Origin: Methanoregula sp.
Lineage (GTDB): Archaea; Halobacteriota; Methanomicrobia; Methanomicrobiales; Methanospirillaceae
Reading direction: 5' to 3'
Length of the DNA: 64,000 nucleotides
Assembly: GCA_023228295.1 (NCBI GenBank)
Contig: JALOBP010000003.1
Span: forward strand, 1-64,000
The notes below the pieces were generated by a model, which did no database searches, was not told the origin of the DNA, and saw nothing but the letters and a program-made list of their open reading frames with translations. Below are positions 35,588 to 44,917 of the stretch, piece after piece. Each line of letters starts with the position of its first letter. Within the stretch, counting starts at the first letter, position 1. Both the position numbers and the translations under genes were made by a program.

Positions 35588-38500
35588 TCAGTGCCGGTGT
35601 TTCGCATGCACCTTTGCCATGAGGTCCTTCATAGAATCGTTCCAGCCGGGGATATCCTGTACCGTGACCACGTCCACTTCCCCTCCCTGGTATTCCCCGC
35701 CACTGATCTGGTCTTCCATCCATGATTCGATCTCGAGGTAGTTCCTTTTAAGTTCATCGAGTACTTCCACATCCGCGTGCCAGAGCCCGCGTTGCTCGGC
35801 TTCAAGAAGACGTCGCGAGATCTCCTCGAGGGCATGGGGGTTGTTCTCTTCAAAGAACTGGCGCATCTCATCATTGTTCACAAAAGTCTCAGCAATATCA
35901 TCGAAAATCCAGTCATCCACTTCCTGCGTGGATGCTTCCCAGCCATAGACCCGGGTCACCCGCTTCATGATATCGGAAGCCCCCTTGTACCCGTGTTTCT
36001 TCATCCCATCGATCCATTTCGGGTTGAGCAGTTTTGTCCGGACCACGCGCCGTATCTCATCGGAGAGATCCCTGACCTCGATATGTTCGGGCTCGCGGGT
36101 ATCACCATAATAGGGTCTGACCTCGCCCCCGGAATAGTGCCGTGCTGCTGCAGTCATTCCCCCGTGGGCACCAAAGTAACAGCAGCAGCCAAGGAGATCG
36201 TACTCGTCGGACTGGACCTTGTTGAACGTGACAGAGACTGTCGAGAGGTTCACTGCGAGCTGCTCATGGGCACCCTTTCCGGTAATATCCTTGCCATAGG
36301 CATACCCGTTCACGGCAACAAAGATGTCGGCAAGGTCCTTTTCATCTTTCCATGCACTCGCAAGTACGGCAAGGTTCACACCGCTCGAGTACGTGCCGGG
36401 CTGGGATGAAAAAATCCGCAACGTGGCATCACGAAGGGACATGCCGTCCTGTTCGATCGCAGACAGAGTATGCTTGCGGACATAGTTCTGATCAACCGGC
36501 TCGTCAAGGGTCGCGACTGCTGTCACGGCCTCATCGAGCAGTTCGTAACAATTGGCAAAGTTGTCCCGCAGAATGCCGGAAGTCCGGACCGTGATATCGA
36601 TCCTTGGCCGGCCAAGTTTTTCGAGCGGGATGATGGAAAACGATTTTACCTGCCCGTTGGGGAGCCAGACCGGCTCGACCCCCAGCATGGCAAACATCTC
36701 GGCAAGCATCTCACCGTCCGATGACATGATGTCGCCTGCCATCCAGTAGAACGCAATATTCCCGGGAAGTTTTCCCTCCTCTTCATTATATTTGGCAACC
36801 AGTGACTCGGCAAGGCGCTGGCCCACCCGCCAGGCTGCCCGGGTGGGGACCTGGTAAGGGTCAAGCGAGAAGAAGTTACGGCCTGTGGGCAGTACATCCT
36901 CGTGACCGCGGGTGATGAGACCAGAGGGACCTGCCGGAATGTACCCGCCATCGAACCCGTTAAAGAGCGATTCCATCTCCTTTGAGTCTTCGATCCGCTG
37001 GTTGATACCGGCAACCCGTTCCCGGATCGTGTCCAGCTCACGGGCCATTTCCATGGATATCGCATGGGTGAAAACAGTATCAAACGATTTGTTGGGATCC
37101 TGGAGAACCGACCGGACGAACAAACGAAGGTTCGCGTCAATCTGTTCAAGGAGTGCGCCATACGAGGCCTGGTGCTTTTCGGAATACTTCTGCTGGTTTT
37201 GGAGCAGGTCCACAAGGTCGAGTCCCATAACCTGCGCGATGATCCGCCGGGCTGATCGTTCACCGGCATCATAGCGGATAATGGAGCTGATGAAATCCAC
37301 CCGTTTATCTCCATCAGGGAGTTCGCCAAAGATATGCATCCCGGCCTGGATCTGGGTGTTCCGGATTTTCGAGAGGGCTTCGTGCGCTTTTCCCACAACT
37401 TCAGCCAGCGGCATATCATGGGTGAGACGAAGTTCTTTATCGAGATTATTTGCAGTAATCGCATCGATGATAAGGTGCTGGAGGGCATGGGCCCGGGCCG
37501 GGTCGATCTTCGCAGTCTCGTACTGGGTGAGCAGGTTCTCCAGTTCCTCAAGACCGTCGTACAGTCCGCTGCCGGTCATTACAGTCTGCATGTGGTCGAC
37601 GAGCGTTGCATAACTTCTCCGCTTCGCAAGCGTGCCCTCGGGGGGGTTGTCCGCATTGTAGATGTAGAGATAGGGGACGATCCCCGCTGCAACATCCGGG
37701 AAGCAGTCCTGAGATAGACCGAGGCCCTTGCCCGACAGGAACTCCAGGCTCCCGTGAGTTCCGACATGGACAACAACATCGGCACCGAAAATTTTCTGGA
37801 TGTACTGGTAGGTTGCAAGGTACTGGTGGGGGGGCGGGCAATCAGGATCGTGGAGGATCTTGCAGACGCTCCCGTCACAACGGGCACCGTAACACCCGCG
37901 CTTGGGCTGGACATGCACGGTGGCATTGCCGTACGAGAGTCCGGTTATCAGGATCCGGTTCTCATGCACCATCCCCATGCCAGGAGGTTCGCCCCAGGTA
38001 TCATTGACGCGTTGCTGCACGGCCGGGGTAAACGACTGGAAGTGCGGGAGGTAGGTTCCCAGGTCCATACTGTGGAGCGCACCTCCATTTACCACGATAT
38101 CCTCAACGGTTGTCCAGCGGAACTCCGAGATCGCTTTCTTCCCCATGATAGACTCAATCAATTCCTTTCCATTGGCCGGGGGATTGACCGCGTACCCTGC
38201 CTCTTTCATCCGGTGAAGGATCCGCGCAACGCTCTCCATAGAATCAAGATGTGATGCCGATCCCACGTTTGCCTCGGCATTTGCGCAGGGATTATTATTG
38301 AAGATGAACGAGACACGGCGCTCGTGAACTGGTTTTTTAGCAAGCATTACCCACGCTTTCACGCGGGCTGCAACCTTATCGCACCGGTCCGGCACCGGTT
38401 CGCGGGGCTTCTCCCCGTCCGGGCTGCTGCTGCTAGCACCGATGAAGACCGGCTCGATGGCTCCCTCGAACTCGGGCATGGCAACCGCCCAGCCGGTATC

Positions 38501-39403
38501 CAGCGTGAGCCCCGTTGATTCGCGCCACTGGTCAATGGACTTGTACATCGAGATGACCGGGTGGAAGACCGGGATATTCAGCCGGGTCAGGAGTTCGACA
38601 CCGCTCTCTGCTGCGGTCTTTCCCCGGTAATCGTCCCCCCGCGAGGTGCCAAGCAGGAACGGCACCAGTTTGATCATGGCATCGATCCGCGGTTTTCCGT
38701 TTCTGACAAAATACTGGTCGATGACGTACATCATCCCCTTCGCGCCCATGTTTTCATCACGGATTGCATACGTAAACGCGGGGATGACCCCCAGACCCTG
38801 CACTTCAAGGCTCCGGATCAGCGTATCCTCGATTGCGGTATTCGATGAGGCCCATGTTACGCGGGAGAAGATCAACCCCACAAGCGGCGATCCCTCCGGC
38901 ATATGCGGCCTGTACCATGCAAGGTACTCATCGATGTCAGTGAAAGCCTCCGGAGCATCAGGGTGATAGAGCCCCTCCCACGGGAGATCGAGCGGAGGGG
39001 GAACTTCCCCGGCGATCCCGCCAAGGATCTCTTTTTCTATGAACCGGAGGAGGTTTTGGTAGTTCTCGTCCCCGCTGTTAACGATATAGGTCTGGCAGGT
39101 TGTAACAATTCGGGGAGCAACAGAGGAATAAACAAAGAATGACGGGTCGTAACCCAGGGAGATGACCGGAACAATCTTGCCGATCTCTTTGATCTCCTTG
39201 TCGATCCGCTCCCAGAACATGTCTGAAGTGTGGTAGAGAATGACGACATCGGCAGCCCGCATTGATGCAAGCGCCTCGTCAACCTTCTCCGGGGACTCAT
39301 CCAGAACGCGATTGGGATAGATCGTGAGTTCAACACCGGTCGCTTCTGCAGCGCGTTTCAGGATCGGGGAGTACGAGCCCCACATGATTGCGGTCAGTTT
39401 CAT
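35588..39403 (-). CDS. cobN: CobN-family metal chelatase large subunit
   Basis: This 1271-residue protein is a full-length CobN/BchH-type large subunit, the tetrapyrrole-binding part of ATP-dependent cobalt or magnesium chelatases. Recognisable family stretches include GLIFSRVTWASSNTAIED, FNNNPCANAEANVGSA, GLSYGNATVHVQPKRGC, VHVGTHGSLEFLSGKG, and the late EYDLLGCCCYFGAHGGM. Working enzymes need AAA+ and VWA partner subunits, and such a set is encoded at 57464-59526. Methanogens make F430 with a different nickel chelatase (CfbA), so the substrate here is open: cobalt for B12, another metal, or removal of metal from a salvaged tetrapyrrole. It heads the minus-strand operon with transporter genes and nikR. 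Confidence 0.9.
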   Translation of the reverse strand: MKLTAIMWGSYSPILKRAAEATGVELTIYPNRVLDESPEKVDEALASMRAADVVILYHTSDMFWERIDKEIKEIGKIVPVISLGYDPSFFVYSSVAPRIVTTCQTYIVNSGDENYQNLLRFIEKEILGGIAGEVPPPLDLPWEGLYHPDAPEAFTDIDEYLAWYRPHMPEGSPLVGLIFSRVTWASSNTAIEDTLIRSLEVQGLGVIPAFTYAIRDENMGAKGMMYVIDQYFVRNGKPRIDAMIKLVPFLLGTSRGDDYRGKTAAESGVELLTRLNIPVFHPVISMYKSIDQWRESTGLTLDTGWAVAMPEFEGAIEPVFIGASSSSPDGEKPREPVPDRCDKVAARVKAWVMLAKKPVHERRVSFIFNNNPCANAEANVGSASHLDSMESVARILHRMKEAGYAVNPPANGKELIESIMGKKAISEFRWTTVEDIVVNGGALHSMDLGTYLPHFQSFTPAVQQRVNDTWGEPPGMGMVHENRILITGLSYGNATVHVQPKRGCYGARCDGSVCKILHDPDCPPPHQYLATYQYIQKIFGADVVVHVGTHGSLEFLSGKGLGLSQDCFPDVAAGIVPYLYIYNADNPPEGTLAKRRSYATLVDHMQTVMTGSGLYDGLEELENLLTQYETAKIDPARAHALQHLIIDAITANNLDKELRLTHDMPLAEVVGKAHEALSKIRNTQIQAGMHIFGELPDGDKRVDFISSIIRYDAGERSARRIIAQVMGLDLVDLLQNQQKYSEKHQASYGALLEQIDANLRLFVRSVLQDPNKSFDTVFTHAISMEMARELDTIRERVAGINQRIEDSKEMESLFNGFDGGYIPAGPSGLITRGHEDVLPTGRNFFSLDPYQVPTRAAWRVGQRLAESLVAKYNEEEGKLPGNIAFYWMAGDIMSSDGEMLAEMFAMLGVEPVWLPNGQVKSFSIIPLEKLGRPRIDITVRTSGILRDNFANCYELLDEAVTAVATLDEPVDQNYVRKHTLSAIEQDGMSLRDATLRIFSSQPGTYSSGVNLAVLASAWKDEKDLADIFVAVNGYAYGKDITGKGAHEQLAVNLSTVSVTFNKVQSDEYDLLGCCCYFGAHGGMTAAARHYSGGEVRPYYGDTREPEHIEVRDLSDEIRRVVRTKLLNPKWIDGMKKHGYKGASDIMKRVTRVYGWEASTQEVDDWIFDDIAETFVNNDEMRQFFEENNPHALEEISRRLLEAEQRGLWHADVEVLDELKRNYLEIESWMEDQISGGEYQGGEVDVVTVQDIPGWNDSMKDLMAKVHAKHRH

Positions 39404-39737
39404 GGTTCTTTGGTCCTGGCCTTTTTACCGGTGCAGAACCCGCGGGTTACGGATTTCATCTCAGTTTTTTTACCAAAATCTTCCGGTCTGAGATAGACAC
39501 CGTGAATGCCTGAGTTGAAGTTGCTCGCAGGAATTAATAAAACAGTTAGTTTTTGTATTACTAAATTTGTAAATTTTTTGAATCGTATTACAAAATATTC
39601 ACATAGTTCTTATTTGCAATATTTGTTATCACATAAATTTTCAGATTGAATAATCATCGCAGGTGCCGGATCGTCCGGCCCTGTGAATTTCCCGAAAGGG
39701 ACCGGACACACCCGAACATCACGACAGTACCCGAACC
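39404..39737. promoter_or_regulatory. Divergent promoter region between cobN and fecCD
   Basis: This AT-rich region separates two divergent operons and holds no gene. GTATTAC occurs twice as direct repeats at 39555-39561 and 39585-39591, exactly 30 bases apart, which is close to three helical turns and would place two regulators on the same DNA face. TATA-like tracts lie on both sides. NikR, encoded in the left operon, is one candidate to act here, but neither a classical NikR palindrome nor a match to a known archaeal operator could be confirmed by eye. Confidence 0.45.
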
Positions 39738-40874
39738 ATGACAGCAAAGATCCCCAAAAAAGCCCGCAGTGTCCATCACTTATATTGCGAGGGGACCCGG
39801 AAACGTTTCACGCTCATCATCACCCTTACGGCCCTGCTCGTTATCTCGGCTGTGATTTCTGCCGGAATCGGTACGGTGTCCATTACACCGGCCGATACGC
39901 TCTTTGCAATCGGGCAGGGATCTCAGCAGATCATGGATTCGGCCCTACCCTCACTTCAGGGTACCATCATCCTGCCGGTACCGGGTAATCCCCAGGCCGG
40001 CATTATTGTCAACAATTTCCGGCTCCCCCGGATCATTATTGCAATCCTTACGGGCATGAGTCTCGCAGTAGCCGGAACCGTGATGCAGGGGCTCCTGCGC
40101 AACCCGCTCGTGAGCCCGTTCACACTGGGTATGTCATCTGCAGCTGCATTTGGTGCAGCCCTCGCGATTGTCATCGGGCCCGGTATCGCGGCTACACTAT
40201 TTTTCCTCTCCTATGAATCGTGGATAGTCCTCTTTGCGTTCCTCTCGGGCTGGCTCTCGATGCTGCTCATCTACGGTATCGCCCGTTCGCGGGGTACCAA
40301 TCAGGCAACGCTCATCCTTGCCGGTGTGGTGATCGGGTACCTCTTCCAGGCAGGCGTACTTGCCCTGAAATACTTGTCGAATAACGACAAACTCCGGGAA
40401 CTGACCACGTGGCTGATGGGCGGCATGTGGGGGGCGAGCTGGGATGCCGTCATCCTCCTCATCCCCTGCTGCATCGTCTGCTTTCTCATCCTCGAATCGA
40501 TGTCGTGGGACATGAACACCCTGGCAGCCGGGGACGATGTGGCAAAGAGCATGGGAATCAACGTTGAAAGAACACGACTCTTCGGACTTATGGTTGCAAC
40601 CTTTGTCGCATCCTGCTGCCTTGCCTTTACCGGGATAATCGGATTTATCGGCCTCATGTCACCCCATATATGCCGGATGCTCATCGGAAACGACCACCGT
40701 TACCTCATCCCGGCATCTGCATTGCTCGGCGCCCTGATCCTGCTGGTTTCGGATACAGCAGCCCGGACAATCCTAAGCCCGGTCGAGATCCCGGTCGGCA
40801 TCGTAATGTACATCATCGGGGGCCTCTTCTTCCTGTACCTTCTCCTTCGGAGCAAAGGGCGGGGGCTGTATTAA
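39738..40874 (+). CDS. FecCD-family ABC permease
   Basis: This 378-residue membrane protein belongs to the iron-chelate/cobalamin importer permeases. It has about ten helices, with the family motifs RLPRIIIAILTGMSLAVAGTV followed by MQGLLRNPLVSPFTLGMSSA, the coupling region VGIVMYIIGGLFFLYLL and the conserved FIGLMSPHICRMLIGNDHR stretch. It should transport the ligand of the FecB-like protein encoded at 32707-33819 and be powered by the ATPase that follows after 11 bases. The ATG at 39738 is the first suitable start of the frame. The transported metal complex is not decided by sequence. Confidence 0.9.
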   Translation: MTAKIPKKARSVHHLYCEGTRKRFTLIITLTALLVISAVISAGIGTVSITPADTLFAIGQGSQQIMDSALPSLQGTIILPVPGNPQAGIIVNNFRLPRIIIAILTGMSLAVAGTVMQGLLRNPLVSPFTLGMSSAAAFGAALAIVIGPGIAATLFFLSYESWIVLFAFLSGWLSMLLIYGIARSRGTNQATLILAGVVIGYLFQAGVLALKYLSNNDKLRELTTWLMGGMWGASWDAVILLIPCCIVCFLILESMSWDMNTLAAGDDVAKSMGINVERTRLFGLMVATFVASCCLAFTGIIGFIGLMSPHICRMLIGNDHRYLIPASALLGALILLVSDTAARTILSPVEIPVGIVMYIIGGLFFLYLLLRSKGRGLY

Positions 40875-40885
40875 CGGAGGATAGT

Positions 40886-41662
40886 ATGGAGATCATAGTA
40901 AGCCAGCTCACAAAACCGTACGGGGATATTCCGGCTGTTACCGGTGTTTCATTCGAAGTCCACCCGCAGGAAGTCGTAGCCCTTGTCGGGCCCAATGGTT
41001 CAGGAAAGTCCACCCTGATCAAGACAATGGCCACCATCTTCAGCCCAACATCCGGGACGGTCACGTTCGATGGCGAAGACATATTCACCGCTGACCCGGC
41101 GGACCTTGCAACAAGGGTCGGGTATGTCCCCCAGCATTTCACCTATACCCTCTACACTTCTGTCTTTGAGACGATTCTTCTCGGGCGGCGCCGGCATATC
41201 AAGTGGTCAGTCTCGGCAGAAGAACTGACCAGGGTGCAGGACGCGCTCGACACTTTGGAGATCGGCCACCTTGCAGCCAAGAACATGGACCAGCTTTCCG
41301 GAGGGGAACGCCAGAAAGTTTTCATTGCCCGGGCCCTTGCGCAGGACCCGGCCCTGTACCTGTTCGATGAACCCACGAGCGCACTCGACATCCGGCACCA
41401 GATCGATGTGATGGAGATAATGCGGGAAGTGACCCGTTCGCACGATGCAGCGATGATCATCGCGGTTCACGACCTCAACCTTGCCTACCGGTATGCAGAT
41501 GTTGTCGTGATGCTCGATCATGGGACACGGGTCGGGTACGGGAAGCCCGCGAATGTCCTGGCGCCGTCGTTGATCGAACAGGTGTACGGGGTGACTGCCT
41601 GTATGGTGGAGAACGAGTACGGCCAGTTTCTCCTCCCGGTCAGGAAGCACGAACCTGTCTGA
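40886..41662 (+). CDS. FecE/BtuD-type ABC ATPase
   Basis: This 258-residue ATPase has Walker A GPNGSGKS at residues 35-42, the signature LSGGERQKV, Walker B LYLFDEPTSALD and the switch His in IIAVHDLNLAYRYAD. This is the standard set of FecE/BtuD importer ATPases. It lies 11 bases after the FecCD permease with a GGAGG before the ATG, and together with it and the binding protein forms a metal-chelate importer. The frame is open leftward to 40670, but this overlaps the permease gene, so the ATG at 40886 was chosen. Confidence 0.9.
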   Translation: MEIIVSQLTKPYGDIPAVTGVSFEVHPQEVVALVGPNGSGKSTLIKTMATIFSPTSGTVTFDGEDIFTADPADLATRVGYVPQHFTYTLYTSVFETILLGRRRHIKWSVSAEELTRVQDALDTLEIGHLAAKNMDQLSGGERQKVFIARALAQDPALYLFDEPTSALDIRHQIDVMEIMREVTRSHDAAMIIAVHDLNLAYRYADVVVMLDHGTRVGYGKPANVLAPSLIEQVYGVTACMVENEYGQFLLPVRKHEPV

Positions 41663-41706
41663 GAGGATCACCGTGGGGGATAAAAACAAAAAACCTATAT
41701 CCGGTA

Positions 41707-42210
41707 TTACAGGTACATCGATCCCATCGAAACCGTCTTACTGCTCCGGGTATCGATGACCATCCAGGTAACTTCGGTATCCGGGTACATCCGCAGGTTC
41801 CCGTATTCAATGCCGGAAGAGTCCCCGATCACGTTTGTCGGTGTCTCACCCTCGATGTAGAACGTATCGCCTGCTTTTACCGTTGTCTGACTGGTTCCCA
41901 CCTGCGTGAAATTGACGCAGGTCTTGCCAACATCCGCCCTTGTCAGGGTCGTCTTCTTCTCACCTGAAAGGAACGCCACCTGGAGAGTATTTAGCGAGAC
42001 CGGATCCCCGCCGGCATGATCGAAGTAGGTGCGGTTCTCAAGGAGATTGACTCGGACCTTGAAGGTGGCCTGCGGCACCTTCTCTCCAGTGTCGCTGAAC
42101 CCGCCGGCAAAGGTGCTGACAACGGCCGCGATCATGATCGTGACGGCCAGCATCAGCATCACGCCGACAACGGGTGAAACGGCATCCTGTCGGTGACCGG
42201 GCCGGATCAA
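41707..42210 (-). CDS. Archaeal type IV pilin, type B of the pair
   Basis: This 167-residue protein opens with the archaeal pilin signal AVSPVVGVMLMLAVTIMIAAV, where the prepilin peptidase should cut before the hydrophobic stretch. The helix forms the filament core and the remaining part is an exposed strand-rich domain containing GGDPVSLNTLQVAF. It starts inside the stop of the preceding pilin gene (four-base overlap), so the two are translated together. The external domain aligns with the second pilin of each pair in the 54.6-57.2 kb operon (GGD motif near residue 67), so it is type B. It is probably a minor or alternative pilin. Confidence 0.8.
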   Translation of the reverse strand: MIRPGHRQDAVSPVVGVMLMLAVTIMIAAVVSTFAGGFSDTGEKVPQATFKVRVNLLENRTYFDHAGGDPVSLNTLQVAFLSGEKKTTLTRADVGKTCVNFTQVGTSQTTVKAGDTFYIEGETPTNVIGDSSGIEYGNLRMYPDTEVTWMVIDTRSSKTVSMGSMYL

Positions 42211-42869
42211 ACGATCACCACGTCTTTGTCATAGATGATCTGCCCACTGGGAGTGTGGATGATCTTGACACTGACTGTCGATCCCACCGGGAAATCGTCT
42301 TCCAGATCAACTCCCGGGAAGAGGTACTCCATGCCGGGATTGTGCTGGTCGGCCGCTTCACAAAACTGTGCCGGAGTAACAAGAATATCCCCGGGCCGGA
42401 AGGTTGCCGAGGCATTGCCGAACCAGTTCTGGAAGCCTTTGTCTGAATCCTGGAGGGATTCTGCCGGGGACGCAAGATCAAAGCGGTTGTCGTCATTGAG
42501 GAAGAGAACGCCGGAATATTTTCCGGACGTGTAGATACCCCAGTCATCATCACCGCTCACTGCCTGCTGGCCGTTCAGGGATCCCTTAACTGTCATGCCG
42601 GAAGGCGAACGATAATACGTGATGAGCTGGAGGTCTTTTGTGGGGAGGACATTACCACTGATGTGCTTGATTGTCATCGATGGGATCGTACAGCCCCCGT
42701 AATCCTTGGCAGCATACATGCTGACATCGAGAATCGCACTCGGGGCTTTCTTCTCGGTACCTGAAAGCCCGCCCGCTGCTGCGCTGACAATCGCTGCAAT
42801 CATAACGGTGATGGCCAGCATCAGCATCACGCCAACAACTGGTGATACTGCATGATCCGTTCGGTTCAT
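42207..42869 (-). CDS. Archaeal type IV pilin, type A of the pair
   Basis: This 220-residue pilin starts HAVSPVVGVMLMLAITVMIAAI. The external domain includes VLPTKDLQLITYYRS and ends with VKIIHTPSGQIIYDKDVVIV, which matches the ends of the type A pilins at 54616 and 55903 (HIPSGKIIYEKDV and HVPSGKIILDQNV). It is the first gene of a two-pilin operon on the minus strand. The start codon is preceded by a GGGGATGAAGGA ribosome binding site and a 27-bp composite promoter lies at 42914-42940. Secreted across the membrane by the type IV pilus machinery, it probably forms an adhesive filament. Confidence 0.85.
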   Translation of the reverse strand: MNRTDHAVSPVVGVMLMLAITVMIAAIVSAAAGGLSGTEKKAPSAILDVSMYAAKDYGGCTIPSMTIKHISGNVLPTKDLQLITYYRSPSGMTVKGSLNGQQAVSGDDDWGIYTSGKYSGVLFLNDDNRFDLASPAESLQDSDKGFQNWFGNASATFRPGDILVTPAQFCEAADQHNPGMEYLFPGVDLEDDFPVGSTVSVKIIHTPSGQIIYDKDVVIV

Positions 42870-42913
42870 TCCTTCATCCCCTGCACTTTATTGTAGGTTA
42901 TTTTCCATCCAAT

Positions 42914-42940
42914 TAATACTTTTTTTTATTTTTGTAATAC
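42914..42940 (-). promoter_or_regulatory. Pilus-type composite promoter (minus)
   Basis: Read on the minus strand this is GTATTAC, an A-rich tract of about 14 bases and GTATTA as the TATA-like element, with the TATA element starting at position 22 of the motif. It lies 45 bases before the ATG of the type A pilin. Three other pilus promoters in the window share this layout. Confidence 0.55.
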
Positions 42941-43030
42941 CAAACTTGTTAACAACTTCTTTTGTTTTAACTCAATATATATTTATCAATTGAGTCTCAA
43001 GTCTAATATAAGATAACACTTCCGAATCGG

Positions 43031-43057
43031 GTATTACAAAAAGAAAAATTTTTATTA
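43031..43057 (+). promoter_or_regulatory. Pilus-type composite promoter (plus)
   Basis: GTATTAC at 43031-43037 is followed by an A-rich tract and by TTATTA at 43052-43057. The spacing from the first base of GTATTAC to TTATTA is 21 bases. It points to the pilin-like pair at 43192-44573. The leader to the ATG would be about 115 bases and contains a 27-codon frame (43084-43167) of doubtful coding value. Confidence 0.5.
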
Positions 43058-43191
43058 CTTTGTGCCGAACGTAAAGAATACGAATGAGGGGTAACCTGAC
43101 CGTGGCTGGCGGACAATGGTTATGCCCGGGTCTATGCTGTCACCCTTATGAAGAATGGAATTTTTAGACTATACCGAAAGTCTTCTGAGGA

Positions 43192-43614
43192 ATGATGAAA
43201 ATCCCCCGCGATAACAGGGAATCGGGCGTCTCCGAAGTAGTCGGCGAGATGCTGATGATCGGCCTGGCCATCATCCTCATCTCGGTCTTTGCCTCGGTTG
43301 TGGGGAATTTCACCCCCTCCGCGCACGATCCGGTTGTCACGATCATGATGACCCATGACTGCCAGAACGTCACTCTCTGGCACAAGGGGGGTGACTGGGT
43401 GAAGACCGAAGAGCTGACGGTTATCATTGGCAACGACTCCTCCCGGCAATCCTACACGCAACAGGATACCTGGTTCATCCCGGTGCCGAAAAAGACTGTC
43501 TTTGATCTCGGCAGCAACATCACCATAACAACCTATACGAACTTTGCAGGTGACGAAACCGTGAGCCTCGTCACATCCCGCGCAAACATATTCTCCGGGA
43601 AGGTGCACCTGTGA
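43192..43614 (+). CDS. Type IV pilin-like protein
   Basis: This 140-residue protein has a pilin-type start (GVSEVVGEMLMIGLAIILISV) in which SEVVGEM replaces the more usual SPVVGVM. The glutamate at the +5-like position is characteristic of pilins. The external part is short and strand-rich and contains a single Cys (HDCQNVTLWHK). It is coupled to the next gene by a four-base overlap (GTGA). Divergent from the other pilin pair at 41707-42869. The second ATG at 43195 has slightly better spacing to AGGA. It may be a minor pilin that initiates or caps a filament. Confidence 0.75.
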   Translation: MMKIPRDNRESGVSEVVGEMLMIGLAIILISVFASVVGNFTPSAHDPVVTIMMTHDCQNVTLWHKGGDWVKTEELTVIIGNDSSRQSYTQQDTWFIPVPKKTVFDLGSNITITTYTNFAGDETVSLVTSRANIFSGKVHL

Positions 43615-44573
43615 AGGACGATGCAGTTGCCCCGGTTGTTGCAGCCATGCTCGTGCTTGCCGTCATTGTTACCATCTTTTCGGCATGGAATGCGGTTTTA
43701 CTCCCGTCCTTAAAGGAGCAGTCCGAGATGACGCAGGATCGCGAGGTTGTCGGGGCATTCAGCCGTTTCTCTTCCGATATTTCAACCGCAGCATCCATGA
43801 AACGCGACCTGACATTTTCCGAGCCGCTGCCGCTGGGCGGGGGTGGCACGGCTTTCAGTCCCCTCACATCAGCAGGGACGATCAGGGTGAACGGCGAGCC
43901 GTACCCGCTGTACAATGTCACAATCACGGACGGCGGTCTTGATTATATTACGGACGGGAGGCTCGTCAATTTCTCGTATCATCCGGTTAGTGATTTCTGG
44001 CTGGACCAGGGGTATGTCTGGCGCTACGGGTACGTGAACGTGACCAAAGGATCTTCCCCGCATGGTACGGACGGGGCAGCGCTCTCGACCCCGCTTGAGT
44101 ACCCAACCATGGAGAACGTGACAAAGTCTGCAACGATCCGGAAGTTTGCTTCTTCGCTTACCGGTATTGAGTCACGCCCATGGTACAACTCCTCGACAAA
44201 CTGCTCGCAGATCACCATGTCATCCGTTACGTTCCGGCCGGAGCCGGGCGCAGATTATACAAGCAGCAACGGTATCGGTACATTTGCCCTTACAGCAACC
44301 GTGAACGAGACCGGGTATGGGATTCCGGAGACAACGAGCCCGAACGCGATCACGGTGTACGTAAACCGGGTTGATCCCGACTCGTTCCCGCTCGCTGTGT
44401 ACGTGCAGTGCAACAAAAGTTTTGCCAGTCTTTCAGAAAAATATCCAGGCAATGTCGTGCACAGCTTCGCATCCGGCCCGGAGTACAAGATGACCCGGAT
44501 CGAACCGGTGCCCGGCAGCCTGCCCTTCATCGTCACCCACCGGCACATCGCGATCAATGTTTCAGTCATGTAG
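43611..44573 (+). CDS. Large pilin-like secreted protein
   Basis: This 320-residue protein begins with a short basic/acidic segment and a pilin-like hydrophobic stretch (AVAPVVAAMLVLAVIVTIFSA) followed by a large external domain with several N-glycosylation sequons (NVTKSA, NSSTNC, NVT). The start GTG overlaps the stop of the preceding pilin-like gene. Proteins of this kind (sometimes called DUF7289-like or archaellin-N-like) are probably minor pilins or tip adhesins. The hydrophobic helix lacks a clear basic residue at the prepilin cleavage site, so processing is uncertain. Confidence 0.65.
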   Translation: MKDDAVAPVVAAMLVLAVIVTIFSAWNAVLLPSLKEQSEMTQDREVVGAFSRFSSDISTAASMKRDLTFSEPLPLGGGGTAFSPLTSAGTIRVNGEPYPLYNVTITDGGLDYITDGRLVNFSYHPVSDFWLDQGYVWRYGYVNVTKGSSPHGTDGAALSTPLEYPTMENVTKSATIRKFASSLTGIESRPWYNSSTNCSQITMSSVTFRPEPGADYTSSNGIGTFALTATVNETGYGIPETTSPNAITVYVNRVDPDSFPLAVYVQCNKSFASLSEKYPGNVVHSFASGPEYKMTRIEPVPGSLPFIVTHRHIAINVSVM

Positions 44574-44917
44574 AAGGGGGGACGCGTGCAGAACGCAGCC
44601 CGGGTACCAGAGAAAACTGGATCCGAAAAAGCCCTCCTCCCGCAGGAACACACCCTCCAGCAGGACCGGGGGGTGAGTTTTGCCACCCAATTCACCCCCA
44701 ATTAGACCGTATGGGCTTCAGGTGATAAAACCGGGAAACCGGGGCCATTGCGGGGAGATATTTTTCAATTTACCGCCCGGATCCGGCGATTTCCCCGCGT
44801 TTTCGGGGTCCCGAAAAATCAGGGGATTTTCAAATCGCCTGTAAAACGCTCAGATTGGCAAACGGAGCCCGTTTTGAGATAGAGGGCCTCTGCTCCACCA
44901 TACCCCTCCCCCGAGGA
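44574..44917. other. Intergenic stretch between convergent genes
   Basis: No gene recognised. The stretch holds a perfect short palindrome near its centre (see the terminator entry) and otherwise GC-rich sequence with featureless frames on both strands. Confidence 0.35.
44800..44817. terminator. Possible bidirectional terminator hairpin
   Basis: TTTTCGG and CCGAAAA form a 7-base perfect stem around a 4-base loop. The T/A ends give a T-run on either strand, and the site sits between convergent genes at 44573 and 44918. It could end transcription in both directions. Confidence 0.4.

Noticed and set aside
43084..43167. 27-codon frame in the leader of the pilin-like pair
   Set aside because: Could be a leader peptide near a possible transcription start, but there is no supporting signal beyond position.
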